Assembly (NCBI RefSeq): GCF_016650695.1
Contig: NZ_JAEKFH010000003.1
Span: 1,942,001-2,006,000, forward strand
DNA: 64,000 nucleotides
Source: Pseudomonas sp. TH41
GTDB taxonomy: Bacteria; Pseudomonadota; Gammaproteobacteria; Pseudomonadales; Pseudomonadaceae
Direction: 5' to 3'
Shown: positions 29,250-38,058 of the stretch, piece after piece
How positions within the stretch are numbered: position 1 is the first letter of the stretch
Layout: every line of letters begins with the position of its first letter
Notes under the pieces: model-generated
What the model saw: the letters and a program-made list of their open reading frames with translations, nothing else
Database searches by the model: none
What the model was told of the DNA's origin: nothing
Position numbers and translations under genes: made by a program

Positions 29250-29393
29250 CGGTAGGAAATTCACTACAAAAAGGGAAGTTTTCTCACAGGGAAATCAGCA
29301 CTCCTACAAGGCTAATCCCTTTCTTTTGCAGGACGTTTTCTAGATGATTCCGCACGCTTGCGCCGGTAGATTCTCGTGGCTAGTCTCCGTCCG

Positions 29394-29620
29394 TCACTGC
29401 TCATCAGTGATCGGGTTTAGTAGCCCGGTTCAATAGGTGCATAGCATTTCATGCTCAGGTTCGGCAGTTTTGTCGAAGGCTGAATATGGTGGCTGTGCGT
29501 GGGGCATCTTCGGGTGCACCGGTTTTCCTATTGACCGGCCTACTAACCTGCGTACAGCCGCCACCCATCGTTTAGTAGGCGAAAAGTGACGGCTCCCGTG
29601 CAGCAATAGGAGCAACACAA
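29394..29620 (+). ncRNA. Structured 5' leader with alternative pairings (candidate riboregulator)
   Basis: About 225 nt of dense complementarity directly before a small DUF6124-like gene. In order: hairpin TCACTG/CAGTGA (29394-29410); CGGG/CCCG (29412-29427); AGCAT-TTC-ATGCT (29443-29455); GGTGGCTGT (29488-29496) pairing with ACAGCCGCCACC (29554-29565); inside it, GCATC-TTCG-GGTGC (29504-29517), a classic UUCG tetraloop; and GCCTACTAA (29538-29546) pairing with TTAGTAGGC (29572-29580) across the previous stem, a pseudoknot geometry. GCTCC (29592-29596) pairs with GGAGC (29609-29613), which covers the Shine-Dalgarno of the gene at 29621. I do not match it to a named RNA family. Confidence 0.6.
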
Positions 29621-29977
29621 ATGAAAAGGCCAGTCCCCGATCCACCTCCCGAAACATCCACCAACGACAAACCCGCCGACGAACCGCCTAGAGACCGTTC
29701 AGCGCTTTATCGTGCGATCGATTTTTACCTCACCGGCGAACAGCCCACCGCGCCGGATGAGCTGCGGTTCTACAACGTCAGCAAAGACGTGAGCTTCGAA
29801 GACACTCAACTCTACATAGCCGATCTGCTGCGCTGTGCCTCGGTCTCGGCATATCAGTGCGGTGACCACCTCAAAGGTGCCGACCGGGCCATGGTGTTTT
29901 CCATCTGGCATTTGCTGGAGATCGCCAAGGCGATGGTTGATCGGTCCATTGAGTGTCTGGGGATGAAGCAGGGCTGA
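29621..29977 (+). CDS. DUF6124/DUF3077-like small protein
   Basis: A 118-aa cytoplasmic protein of a type common in Pseudomonas and of unknown function. The first about 30 residues are Pro/Asp-rich and look disordered. The middle (SALYRAIDFYLTGEQPTAPD) and the helical C-terminal half (LYIADLLRCASVSAYQCGDH ... AMVFSIWHLLEIAKAMVDRS) match the general layout of that family: a helical bundle. The Shine-Dalgarno GGAG lies 8 bp before the ATG and is predicted to be sequestered in the leader described at 29394. No operon partner. Family assignment is by pattern only. Confidence 0.75.
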   Translation: MKRPVPDPPPETSTNDKPADEPPRDRSALYRAIDFYLTGEQPTAPDELRFYNVSKDVSFEDTQLYIADLLRCASVSAYQCGDHLKGADRAMVFSIWHLLEIAKAMVDRSIECLGMKQG

Positions 29978-30011
29978 GTCTGGCTTTGGTCATCAGTCTT
30001 CAGTGATATCG

Positions 30012-30107
30012 CCTTCGCGAGCAAGCCCGCTCCCACAGTTGATTGTCAGCGAACACACAATTTGTGTACGGCGCGATTCAGTGTGGGAGCGGGCTTGCTC
30101 GCGAATG
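30012..30107. repeat. REP doublet, family A (GTGGGAGC variant)
   Basis: Facing copies of CTTCGCGAGCAAGCCCGCTC and GTGGGAGCGGGCTTGCTCGC, about 45 bp apart, between the DUF6124-like gene and the methyltransferase. Confidence 0.9.
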
Positions 30108-30173
30108 GCTGCGAAGCAGCCACCAGCCTCTTGGCGTATATTCGGCGAATCCCAATTACCTGCGCAGCCGACC

Positions 30174-30800
30174 ATGAAACAAACCCCCGACGACCTCCAG
30201 CAGATCACCTCCACCACCCTGGGCCATTACAACTCGGTGGCCGAAGGTTTTCGCGAAGGGACTCGCGATCACGATGTCAGCCAGAACATCGATGCGCTGT
30301 TGCGGCACATTCAGGGCGAGGCGCCGTTCAGCATTCTCGACTTCGGCTGTGGTCCCGGGCGCGATTTGCAAACGTTCACGCGCATGGGGCACACGGCTGT
30401 CGGGCTGGATGGCTCGGAGAAGTTCGCGCAGATGGCTCGGGAGGACAGTGGTTGTGAGGTGTGGCAGCAGGACTTCCTGAAGCTTGATCTGCCGGATGAG
30501 CGTTTCGACGGGATTTTTGCCAATGCGGTGCTGTTTCATATTCCGCGCCAGGAATTGCCCCGGGTGTTGAAGCAATTGCGCGGTGCATTGAAGCCGGGGG
30601 GTGTGTTGTTCAGCTCCAATCCCCGGGGTGAGAATCAGGAGGGGTGGAATGGGCCGCGTTATGGGGCCTACCACGATTTGCAGGCGTGGCAGGCACTGCT
30701 GACCGACGCCGGGTTTGTGGAGCTGGAGCATTACTACCGGCCTGCGGGGCTGCCGCGGGAGCAGCAGCCTTGGTTGGCGAGTGTTTGGCGCAAAGTTTAA
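30174..30800 (+). CDS. Class I SAM-dependent methyltransferase
   Basis: A 208-aa enzyme with the Rossmann SAM-binding motif I FSILDFGCGPGRDLQTF (about residues 50-66), the acidic residue in AVGLDGSEKF and motif IV in DGIFANAVLFHIPRQELPRV, followed by LKPGGVLFSSNPRGENQEGW. The fold and length fit a small-molecule (ubiquinone/biotin-type, UbiE-like group) methyltransferase. The acceptor is unknown. Stands alone between two REP doublets. The start ATG at 30174 (MKQTPDDLQQI) is preferred to a longer frame running through the REP. Confidence 0.82.
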   Translation: MKQTPDDLQQITSTTLGHYNSVAEGFREGTRDHDVSQNIDALLRHIQGEAPFSILDFGCGPGRDLQTFTRMGHTAVGLDGSEKFAQMAREDSGCEVWQQDFLKLDLPDERFDGIFANAVLFHIPRQELPRVLKQLRGALKPGGVLFSSNPRGENQEGWNGPRYGAYHDLQAWQALLTDAGFVELEHYYRPAGLPREQQPWLASVWRKV

Positions 30801-30831
30801 GGAACAGACGTTAGCGGTGTTTGTACTGGCG

Positions 30832-30914
30832 CCTTCGCGAGCAAGCCCGCTCCCACAGGGAGCCGGGTTGGCCTGAACAACTCGGTCAACTGTGGGAGCG
30901 GGCTTGCTCGCGAA
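30832..30914. repeat. REP doublet, family A (GTGGGAGC variant)
   Basis: Facing copies of CTTCGCGAGCAAGCCCGCTC and its reverse lie between the convergent methyltransferase and efflux-pump genes. Confidence 0.9.
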
Positions 30915-30935
30915 TAGAGCGCGCAGCGCTCGCCT

Positions 30936-33900
30936 TTAGGCAGCCCCTTTCTTCGGTTCACGGATCTTGTACCAGGCCACATAAAGCGCCGGCAAAAACA
31001 GCAACGTCAGCAACGTCGCAATAATGATCCCGCCAATCATCGCGTACGCCATCGGCCCCCAGAACACTTCCCGTGCAATCGGGATCATCCCCAGGCTCGC
31101 CGCCGCGGCCGTCAGCAGAATCGGTCGACGACGATGCTCCGTGGCTTGCACCACGGCGTCCCACGGTGAAAGGCCCTCCTTCTCCAACGCGTCGATCTGG
31201 GTGACCAGAATCACCGAGTTGCGGATGATGATGCCGATCAACGCGAGGATCCCCAGGATCGCCACAAAGCCCATGGGCGTGCCCGTCGGGATCAGCGCCA
31301 GCACCACGCCGATCAGCCCGAGCGGCGCGACGCTGGCCACCAGGAATAGTTTCTGCACGCTGTGCAACTGGATCATCAGGAACGTCGCCATCAAAAACAG
31401 CATCAACGGCACCACCTTGGCAATCGGCCCCTGGGCCTTGCCGCTTTCCTCCACCGTGCCGCCGGTGGCGACCTTGTAGCCGACTGGCAGCGTGGCGGCG
31501 AATTTGTCGATGTCCGGTTTGAGCTGTTTCACCAGGTCGGTCGGCTGAATCTCATCACGCACGGCGGCCTTGATGGTGATCGTCGGCTTACGGTCACGGC
31601 GCCAGACCAGGGGTTGCTCAAGTTCATAGCGCACGGTGGCGAAGGCCAGCAATGGAATAGACGTCCCGCTCGGCGTGACGATTTGCAGGTTCTGCAGGGT
31701 TTCAGGCGTGCCCCGTTCCGCGTCTTCAGCGCGGCCGACGACGTTGATCAAATAAATATCGTCATCGACCTGCGTCACCGGCGCGCCGACGACGATGCTG
31801 TTCATCAGGTTCGCCACGTCTTCCGACGACAGGCCCAATTGCCGGGCCTTGTCCTGAGCGATGTCGACACGCAGGACTTTGCCCGGCTCGTTCCAGTCGT
31901 AAATGATCTCGCCGATGTGCGGGTTTTTATCCAGTTCGCTGGCCAGGGCAATCGCGTGTTTGCGCACTTGATCAATGTCCTTGCCGCTGACCCGGTACTG
32001 AATCGGTCGGCCCACCGGCGGCCCCATTTCCAGCGCCTGAACGTAACTGCCAATGCCGACGAAGTCTTTGCGCAGCCGCTCACGCAAGCGCTGGCTCAGG
32101 GCCTCGCGTGACGCCAGGCCTTTGCTGACAATGATCAATTGCGCGTAGTACGGGTTCTGTAATTGCTGGTCGAGGGGCAGGTAGAAACGGATCGCACCTT
32201 CGCCAATGTACGTACTCCAGCGCACGATGTCCGGGTCACCCTTGAGCGTCGCTTCGAGCTTGTCCACAGCCTTGCGCGTCTCGGCGATCGAGGCGTTTTG
32301 TGGCAGGTTCAGGTCGACGAGAATTTCCGGGCGGTCTGAAGACGGAAAGAACTGGTTCTGCACAAACTGCATGGAAAACACCGACGCCACGAACAACGCG
32401 ATCGTAATCCCGATGGCCCACCAGCGATTGCGCATGGCCCACAGCATCCCGCCATTGAACACCCGACCGATGCGACCCGGTTCTGCCGAGTGAGGCTTCA
32501 CGTTGGTGCTAAGGATGTGCACGCCGATCACCGGGGCGAACAGCACCGCGACCACCCACGACACGATCATCGCCACGGCAATCACCGCGAACAGGGTGAA
32601 GGTGTACTCGCCCGCAGAACTGGCGTTGAGCCCGATGGGCACAAACCCGGCGACAGTCACGAGGGTGCCGGTCAGCATCGGGAACGCGGTCGAGGTGTAG
32701 GCGAATGTTGCCGCCTGCTCTTTGGTTTCGCCCATCTCCAGGCGCGTCACCATCATCTCGACCGTGATCATCGCGTCGTCGACCAACAGGCCGAGGGCAA
32801 TGATCAATGCGCCAAGAGAGATCCGTTGCATGGTGATGCCGCTGTATTCCATGAAGACGAAAACCATCGCCAGCACCAGCGGAATGGAGCACGCCACCAC
32901 CAGGCCGGCACGCACGCCGAGGCTGATGAAGCTGACAATCAGCACGATCACCACTGCCTCGAACAGCGCACTGGTGAAGCCACCGACAGCCTTTTCCACC
33001 ACCTCGGCCTGGTCGGAAACGTTGTGCACGCCGACGCCCACCGGCAGGTCAGCTGTAAGGTCGGTCATGCGTTGGTGCAACGCTTTGCCGAACACTTGGA
33101 TGTTGCCACCCTTTTTCATAGCAATGGCCAGGCCGATGGCCGGGTGGCCATTGAAGCGAAACTCCGGTGTCGCCGGGTCGACATAGCCACGGCTGATGTC
33201 GGCGACGTCGGCCAGACGATAGAAACGATCGTTGAGCCGCAGGTTGACGTTGGCCAGGTCTTTCTCGGACGCAAACTGCCCGGAGGTGCGGACGGAAATC
33301 CGCTCGGGACCGGCTTCGATGACCCCGGCCGGCGTCACGGCATTCTGCGATTGCAGGCTCTGCACCACCTGGCGCTGATCGATGCCCAGTGCCGCCAGTT
33401 TTCGGGTAGAGAAATTCAGGTAGAGGACTTCATCCTGCTCGCCCACCATCTCGACTTTGCCCAGCCCCGGGACGTCACGAACTTCGGCGCGAACCTGTTC
33501 CACGTAGTCACGCAACTGACGCATCGACAAGCCGTCAGCGGTAAAGGCGTACACCGAACCGAAGACGTCACCGAATTCGTCGTTGAACCCCGGCCCTTGC
33601 AGGCCTTTGGGGAAGTCGCCGCGGATGTCGTTGATCTTCTTGCGCACCTGGTACCAGATTTCCGGGATGTCCTTGGCGCTGGTGGTGTCGCGCAGGTACA
33701 CGAAGACCGTGGATTCACCGGGGCGCGTATAGCTTTTCACATAGTCGAGCGAGTCGAGCTCTTCGAGTTTTTTCTCGATGCGGTCGGTCACCTGCTTGAG
33801 GGTTTCTTCCTGGGTCGCGCCCGGCCAGCGCGTCTGAATCACCATGGTTTTGATGGTGAACGAGGGGTCCTCCTCGCGACCCAGGTTCATGTACGAGAAC

Positions 33901-33989
33901 ACGCCCATCAACAGCGCGACGAACATCAAATACCAGACAAACGACTGATGCTTGAGGGCCCATTCGGATAAATTGAAACTCCCTTTCAT
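30936..33989 (-). CDS. RND efflux pump, inner-membrane transporter (TriC-like)
   Basis: Proton-driven drug exporter of 1017 aa. It starts MKGSFNLSEWALKHQSFVWY, has twelve membrane segments, two large periplasmic loops, and the transmembrane proton-relay Asp pair in LLVDDAMITVEMMVTRLEMG. The late segment EHRRRPILLTAAAASLGMIP is typical of the family. Two adaptor (MFP) genes precede it in the same operon, the rare composition known from TriABC of P. aeruginosa, which exports triclosan and uses OpmH/TolC as outer channel. No outer-membrane gene is adjacent. It overlaps the upstream adaptor gene by 4 bp. Confidence 0.93.
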   Translation of the reverse strand: MKGSFNLSEWALKHQSFVWYLMFVALLMGVFSYMNLGREEDPSFTIKTMVIQTRWPGATQEETLKQVTDRIEKKLEELDSLDYVKSYTRPGESTVFVYLRDTTSAKDIPEIWYQVRKKINDIRGDFPKGLQGPGFNDEFGDVFGSVYAFTADGLSMRQLRDYVEQVRAEVRDVPGLGKVEMVGEQDEVLYLNFSTRKLAALGIDQRQVVQSLQSQNAVTPAGVIEAGPERISVRTSGQFASEKDLANVNLRLNDRFYRLADVADISRGYVDPATPEFRFNGHPAIGLAIAMKKGGNIQVFGKALHQRMTDLTADLPVGVGVHNVSDQAEVVEKAVGGFTSALFEAVVIVLIVSFISLGVRAGLVVACSIPLVLAMVFVFMEYSGITMQRISLGALIIALGLLVDDAMITVEMMVTRLEMGETKEQAATFAYTSTAFPMLTGTLVTVAGFVPIGLNASSAGEYTFTLFAVIAVAMIVSWVVAVLFAPVIGVHILSTNVKPHSAEPGRIGRVFNGGMLWAMRNRWWAIGITIALFVASVFSMQFVQNQFFPSSDRPEILVDLNLPQNASIAETRKAVDKLEATLKGDPDIVRWSTYIGEGAIRFYLPLDQQLQNPYYAQLIIVSKGLASREALSQRLRERLRKDFVGIGSYVQALEMGPPVGRPIQYRVSGKDIDQVRKHAIALASELDKNPHIGEIIYDWNEPGKVLRVDIAQDKARQLGLSSEDVANLMNSIVVGAPVTQVDDDIYLINVVGRAEDAERGTPETLQNLQIVTPSGTSIPLLAFATVRYELEQPLVWRRDRKPTITIKAAVRDEIQPTDLVKQLKPDIDKFAATLPVGYKVATGGTVEESGKAQGPIAKVVPLMLFLMATFLMIQLHSVQKLFLVASVAPLGLIGVVLALIPTGTPMGFVAILGILALIGIIIRNSVILVTQIDALEKEGLSPWDAVVQATEHRRRPILLTAAAASLGMIPIAREVFWGPMAYAMIGGIIIATLLTLLFLPALYVAWYKIREPKKGAA

Positions 33990-35053
33990 TGTGGGCTGTC
34001 CTCGTCGCTTTTCACTTTCTGCCCCGGTTTGAGGCTGTTGACACCGGCGCTGACCACCCGCTCACCGGACTTCACGCCATCGGCCAGAACGACCGTGCTG
34101 TCCGTGCGACTGATGAGGCTGACGTCTCGCGGTGAAACGGTTTGCGTCTGTGGATCGATGACCCAAATCCGGGTTTTCCCATCGACCTCCTCCAGCACGC
34201 TCAGGGGCAATTCGATACGCGGCTTGATCGCCGAGCGCAGGGTCACGCTGATCGCTGTACCCAGGCGAAAGCCTGCAGGCGTATCGGCAAGGGTCAGACG
34301 GGCCCGGCGGGTACGGGTCGCGCTTTGGGCCTGGGGTTCGATTTCGCGAACAATGGCCGTGGTGGTGATGTTCGGGGCCAATTGCACCGCGACCTCAAAC
34401 ACCACGTCCGCCGGCAGCTGGTCGACCAGGGTGTCGGGCAGGTCGATCACCGCTTCCTTGATGTCCGGCTGCGCCAGGGTCACCACTTGCTGACCTGCGG
34501 TGACGACTTGCCCGGCTTCAGCGTTCCACGCCGTGACAATGGCTTTGTGATCGGTGCGCAGCTCAACATAGTTAAGTTGGTCCCTGGCCTGGCTGAGCGA
34601 GGCCCGGGCCTGATCGAGGGAGGCCTGGGTAGTTTTCAGGTCAGTCTGGGCGACATCCAGTTGCGCTTGGGCACCGACCCCGCGATCGAACAACTCCTGC
34701 TGACGCCTGGCGTTGGCCTGGGCGTTGATGAACTGCGCCTCGATGCGCGCCAGATCACCCTCAGCCGAGCGCAGTTGGTTCTGTTGGTCTGTGGGATCGA
34801 GCGTGGCGAGCAAGGCACCTTTGTCGACTTCGGCACCGACGTCGACGTTGCGACTGGCAATGCGTCCCGGCACCCGGAAACCGACATTGCTTTCATAGCG
34901 GGCCTGGATGCTGCCGGCGAAGCGCCCCAGATTTTCTTCGTCCAGGGCCTGCACCTTGATGGACAACACCGGACGTACCGGCTCCGGGGGTGGTTCTTTC
35001 TTCGAGCAGGCCACCAGCATCACACCGGCGAACACCAGTAACAGACGCTTCAT
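33986..35053 (-). CDS. RND efflux periplasmic adaptor lipoprotein (second MFP, TriB-like)
   Basis: Membrane-fusion protein of 355 aa. The N-terminus MKRLLLVFAGVMLVACSKKE carries a lipobox (LVAC), so it is probably anchored to the inner membrane by lipid. It has lipoyl halves (YESNVGFRVPGRIASRNVDV and the later half), a coiled-coil hairpin of about 70 residues rich in Gln/Ala/Arg, and the beta-barrel and membrane-proximal domains. It bridges the RND pump and the outer-membrane channel. ATGA overlaps link it to both neighbours. Confidence 0.92.
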   Translation of the reverse strand: MKRLLLVFAGVMLVACSKKEPPPEPVRPVLSIKVQALDEENLGRFAGSIQARYESNVGFRVPGRIASRNVDVGAEVDKGALLATLDPTDQQNQLRSAEGDLARIEAQFINAQANARRQQELFDRGVGAQAQLDVAQTDLKTTQASLDQARASLSQARDQLNYVELRTDHKAIVTAWNAEAGQVVTAGQQVVTLAQPDIKEAVIDLPDTLVDQLPADVVFEVAVQLAPNITTTAIVREIEPQAQSATRTRRARLTLADTPAGFRLGTAISVTLRSAIKPRIELPLSVLEEVDGKTRIWVIDPQTQTVSPRDVSLISRTDSTVVLADGVKSGERVVSAGVNSLKPGQKVKSDEDSPQ

Positions 35054-36153
35054 GGCTGGGCTCCTGCGCTTAAATCCTTGTAGGTATTTTCGGCAATTTC
35101 CACTGCCACGCCGGGGTGCAGCAACTGGCCGCCAGCGATGACGACTTTTTCGCCACCCTCAAGACCGCCACTGATGATGACTTTGCCGGTCAGGTAACGG
35201 CCGACGGTGACAGAATGCAGTTGCGCCTTGCCGTCGCCGTCCACCAGCCACACGGCGGGTTCACTGATGTTTTTGGTCAGCGCCGACCAGGGCAGTTCCA
35301 CCGCAGACTTGCCCGGTGTCTTCGCCGTCGCACTGACCACCGAGCCGAGTTGCATACCTTCCGGCAGACCGTTAAGGCTGACTTTGACCTGCACCGTTCC
35401 GGTTTGCGCGGAAACGGCGGGGGTGATTTCCCGGACAGTGCCGGTGGTTTTGATGGCCGGGTTATCGAGCAGGCTGACCACCACTGTTTTGTCCACTGGC
35501 GGCTCGGCCAGCAGCGATTCGTAGACATTGAATACGGCGTCGCGCTCACCGTCCCGGGCCAGGCTGAAAATCGGCACGGTGGCCTGTACCACTTGGCCGA
35601 CTTCGGCCTGGCGCGCGGTAATAACGCCCGGCGCGTCGGTCATCAACGCGGTGTAGCTCAGCTGTTCACGGGCGTTGGCCAATTGCGCCTGGGCCGCCGT
35701 CAGGGCGCTTTGGCTACTGCGCAAGGCGGCTTGAGCGGCGTCGTATTCGCTTTGGCTGGTGTAGCCCTTGGGCAGGAGTTTTTGCTGGCGAACGAAAGCG
35801 GCTGCGTACTGTTTGACCCGCGCCTGCTCGGCGACAACCTGAGCCTGGGCCGAATCAACGTTGGTTTGCAGGTCCTTGGGATCGAGTTTGGCGAGCACTT
35901 GCCCGGCCGACACCCGGGCGCCGACATCGACCGTGCGCTGGATGATCTTGCCGCCGACGCGGAACGACAGTTCGGTCTGGACTCGCGCTTGTACATCACC
36001 TGTGAGTGTCACGGACGCGGCGTAATCAGCCGATTTGACCTCTTGTACAAAAACCCGTGGACGGTCCTTTTCGACTTGGGGTTTGTCACCGCAAGCGGTG
36101 AGCAAAGCCAAGAGGCTCAAGCCAACCGCTACTTTCAATCCGGGACCAGCCAT
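35050..36153 (-). CDS. RND efflux periplasmic adaptor lipoprotein (first MFP, TriA-like)
   Basis: Membrane-fusion protein of 367 aa, first gene of the operon. The signal MAGPGLKVAVGLSLLALLTA ends at a lipobox Cys (LTAC). The lipoyl halves (LSFRVGGKIIQRTVDVGARV and a later half), a coiled-coil hairpin and the barrel domain are recognisable. It is related to, but clearly distinct from, the following adaptor. In P. aeruginosa TriABC both adaptors are needed, so a hetero-adaptor ring is likely here too. A family C REP doublet lies in the upstream region. Confidence 0.92.
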   Translation of the reverse strand: MAGPGLKVAVGLSLLALLTACGDKPQVEKDRPRVFVQEVKSADYAASVTLTGDVQARVQTELSFRVGGKIIQRTVDVGARVSAGQVLAKLDPKDLQTNVDSAQAQVVAEQARVKQYAAAFVRQQKLLPKGYTSQSEYDAAQAALRSSQSALTAAQAQLANAREQLSYTALMTDAPGVITARQAEVGQVVQATVPIFSLARDGERDAVFNVYESLLAEPPVDKTVVVSLLDNPAIKTTGTVREITPAVSAQTGTVQVKVSLNGLPEGMQLGSVVSATAKTPGKSAVELPWSALTKNISEPAVWLVDGDGKAQLHSVTVGRYLTGKVIISGGLEGGEKVVIAGGQLLHPGVAVEIAENTYKDLSAGAQP

Positions 36154-36265
36154 GCAGACTCCTTTGCGTTGTATGGGCGTACCAGTGACGATACGACTGA
36201 GAGCGTAGAACAGGGTTCCAAGGGTGCAGCTAACGGCTTCAAATTAAGCGATCACGCCGCAATCC

Positions 36266-36401
36266 TTGTAGCAGCTGGCGAAGCCTGCGTCCGGCTGCGC
36301 AGCAGTCGTAAAATCAGCGCTCGCGGTGCATCAGGCAGACCGTGCAAGCCGGATTTACGACTGCTGCGCAGCCGGACGTAGGCTTCGCCAGCTGCTACAG
36401 G
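36266..36401. repeat. REP-like doublet, family C
   Basis: Near-perfect inverted pair: GTAGCAGCTGGCGAAGCCTG ... CGGCTGCGCAGCAGTCGTAA facing its reverse complement, in the divergent region between the efflux operon and the ATPase gene. This is the best-preserved family C copy in the window. Confidence 0.9.
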
Positions 36402-36463
36402 GGGGTAACACCTTGGCCCCGACAATAAGGCAAACTGGCGGACCATGCAGCAGGAAGCTTCCC

Positions 36464-37660
36464 ATGCTCAAAACCCTCGCGGTGGCCAATTACCGCTCGA
36501 TCAATAAATTGGTGATCCCGCTGGGTCGGTTGAACCTGATCACCGGGCCCAACGGCAGTGGCAAGTCCAACCTCTACCGCGCGTTGCGCCTGCTGGCGGA
36601 AACCGCCCAGGGTGGTGTGGTCAATGCCGTGGCCCGGGAGGGTGGGCTGGATTCGACGTTCTGGGCCGGACCGGAAAACATCAGCCGACGCATGCGTAGC
36701 GGCGAAGTCCCGATCGAAGCAACGGTAAGACAGGGGGTAAAGCGTCTGCGCCTGGGGTTTGCCGGGGATGACTTCGGTTACTCGATCAGTCTGGGGCTAC
36801 CCGAATCCAACGGCCATTTCATGCTACCCGGGCACACTTCACCCATTCCGTCACGTTTCAGCCTCGACCCGCAAATCAAGCGCGAATGCCTCTGGGCCGG
36901 GCCGTTCTATCGTCCAGCGAGCCTGCTGGTGGATCGCGACGGCCCGATGATCCGCGCCCGAGCCAACCGCAGCTGGGACGTGCTGGCTCAGCACACGCCA
37001 ACTTTTGACAGTCTGTTCGATCAAGTCGGCAGCTTGCGTACCTCGCCGGAGGTACTGGAGATGCGCGAGTTCATCCGCCGCTGGCGCTTCTACGATCACT
37101 TTCGCAGTGATGCCGATGCCCCGGTGCGGCAGCCACAACTGGGCACCCGCACACCGGTTCTGCACCACGACGGCAGGGATCTGGCGGCGGCGCTGCAGAC
37201 CATCATCGAAATCGGCGACCCCGAGGCATTGCAAGCCGCGATCAGTGACGCGTTCCCCGGCGCACGACTGCACATCGAACCGCTGGCCGGTGGACGTTTT
37301 TCCATCGAGTTTTATCAGGAAGGATTGTTGCGGCCGTTGTCGGCAGCCGAGTTGTCGGACGGCACATTGCGCTATCTGCTGCTGGTGGCGGCACTGCTGA
37401 CGCCACGGCCACCGACTCTGATGGTGCTGAACGAGCCGGAAACCAGCCTGCACCCGGACCTGTTACCGGCGTTGGCGCGGTTGATTATCCGGGCGTCGGA
37501 GCAGTGTCAGGTGTGGGTGGTTTCTCATGCGCGGAGATTGATTTCGGCGTTGCAGGAGGATCTGGAATGCAACTGCATTGTGCTGGAGAAAAACTTCGGC
37601 CAGACCGGGGTCGTCGGGCAGCGGTTGCTGGATGAGCCGGCGTGGTATTGGCCGGATTAA
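36464..37660 (+). CDS. AAA-family ATPase, RecF/OLD-like
   Basis: A 398-aa ABC-type ATPase. The N-terminus MLKTLAVANYRSINKLVIPL, then LNLITGPNGSGKSNLYRALR (Walker A at about residues 29-37) resembles RecF/SMC heads and OLD-family proteins. The C-terminal signature (PLSAAELSDGTLRYLLLVAA) and Walker B (TLMVLNEPETSLHPDLLPAL) form the other half of the site; VWVVSHARRLISAL provides the switch His. No TOPRIM nuclease domain is visible. The ATG at 36464 gives the natural N-terminus. Such stand-alone ATPases are often annotated as DUF2813/AAA_21; a role in DNA repair or phage defence is possible, with no partner gene to confirm it. Confidence 0.85.
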   Translation: MLKTLAVANYRSINKLVIPLGRLNLITGPNGSGKSNLYRALRLLAETAQGGVVNAVAREGGLDSTFWAGPENISRRMRSGEVPIEATVRQGVKRLRLGFAGDDFGYSISLGLPESNGHFMLPGHTSPIPSRFSLDPQIKRECLWAGPFYRPASLLVDRDGPMIRARANRSWDVLAQHTPTFDSLFDQVGSLRTSPEVLEMREFIRRWRFYDHFRSDADAPVRQPQLGTRTPVLHHDGRDLAAALQTIIEIGDPEALQAAISDAFPGARLHIEPLAGGRFSIEFYQEGLLRPLSAAELSDGTLRYLLLVAALLTPRPPTLMVLNEPETSLHPDLLPALARLIIRASEQCQVWVVSHARRLISALQEDLECNCIVLEKNFGQTGVVGQRLLDEPAWYWPD

Positions 37661-37747
37661 GATCAAAAGCAAAAGATCGCAGCCTTCGGCAGCTCCTACA
37701 CGGGTATGCGTACACTCTGTAGGAGCTGCCGAAGGCTGCGATCTTTT
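37661..37747. repeat. REP doublet, family B
   Basis: Facing copies of AAAAGATCGCAGCCTTCGGC and GTAGGAGCTGCCGAAGGCTG directly after the AAA ATPase stop; a potential terminator. Confidence 0.9.
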
Positions 37748-37870
37748 AACGGCCACCCAAATATTGAGAACAATCACCCGTGCCAAATACCGTTAAAGCC
37801 TATTGATATCACGCAAAAAGCCATCCTGCAGATTTGCCGAGGCGACGGAAGACGGCTATTTTCCTTTGAG

Positions 37871-37918
37871 CTGTAGGAGGGATCTTTTTTTCAGAACGCC
37901 CCTCCAAGGACGTACAGC
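37871..37918 (+). other. Long two-part inverted repeat upstream of a 31-aa reading frame
   Basis: AGCTGTA pairs with TACAGCT and, nested inside, GGAGGG pairs with CCCTCC around a T-rich loop. A short T run (CTTTTGG) follows the closing arm. This could be the stem of an intrinsic terminator or of a small RNA or leader that ends just before the 31-aa frame. No known RNA family was recognised. Confidence 0.45.
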
Positions 37919-37961
37919 TTTTGGCCAGACTCCCCGGCCGAACCCTCACAAGGAAGAGAAA

Positions 37962-38057
37962 ATGGCTGACGTAAAAGTGCAGCAACGGATGAATCCGCAG
38001 GACATCGTGAAGTGGCTGATAGCGTTACGCAGGGCGTTGAAGACCCGGGTGACCTAA
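37962..38057 (+). CDS. Possible 31-aa protein
   Basis: Short frame MADVKVQQRMNPQDIVKWLI and 11 more residues, amphipathic and basic towards the end (ALRRALKTRVT). A strong purine-rich ribosome-binding site (AGGAAGAG) stands 4 bp before the ATG. It follows a structured region (37871-37918) and ends at a REP doublet. The good start signal and helical character argue for a real small protein; nothing indicates its function. Confidence 0.45.
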   Translation: MADVKVQQRMNPQDIVKWLIALRRALKTRVT

Positions 38058-38058
38058 A

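Noticed and set aside
37801..37918. Guanidine or other known riboswitch before the 31-aa frame
   Set aside because: ACGG-containing stretches suggested mini-ykkC, but they are not in hairpin loops and the downstream gene is not a transporter or lyase.
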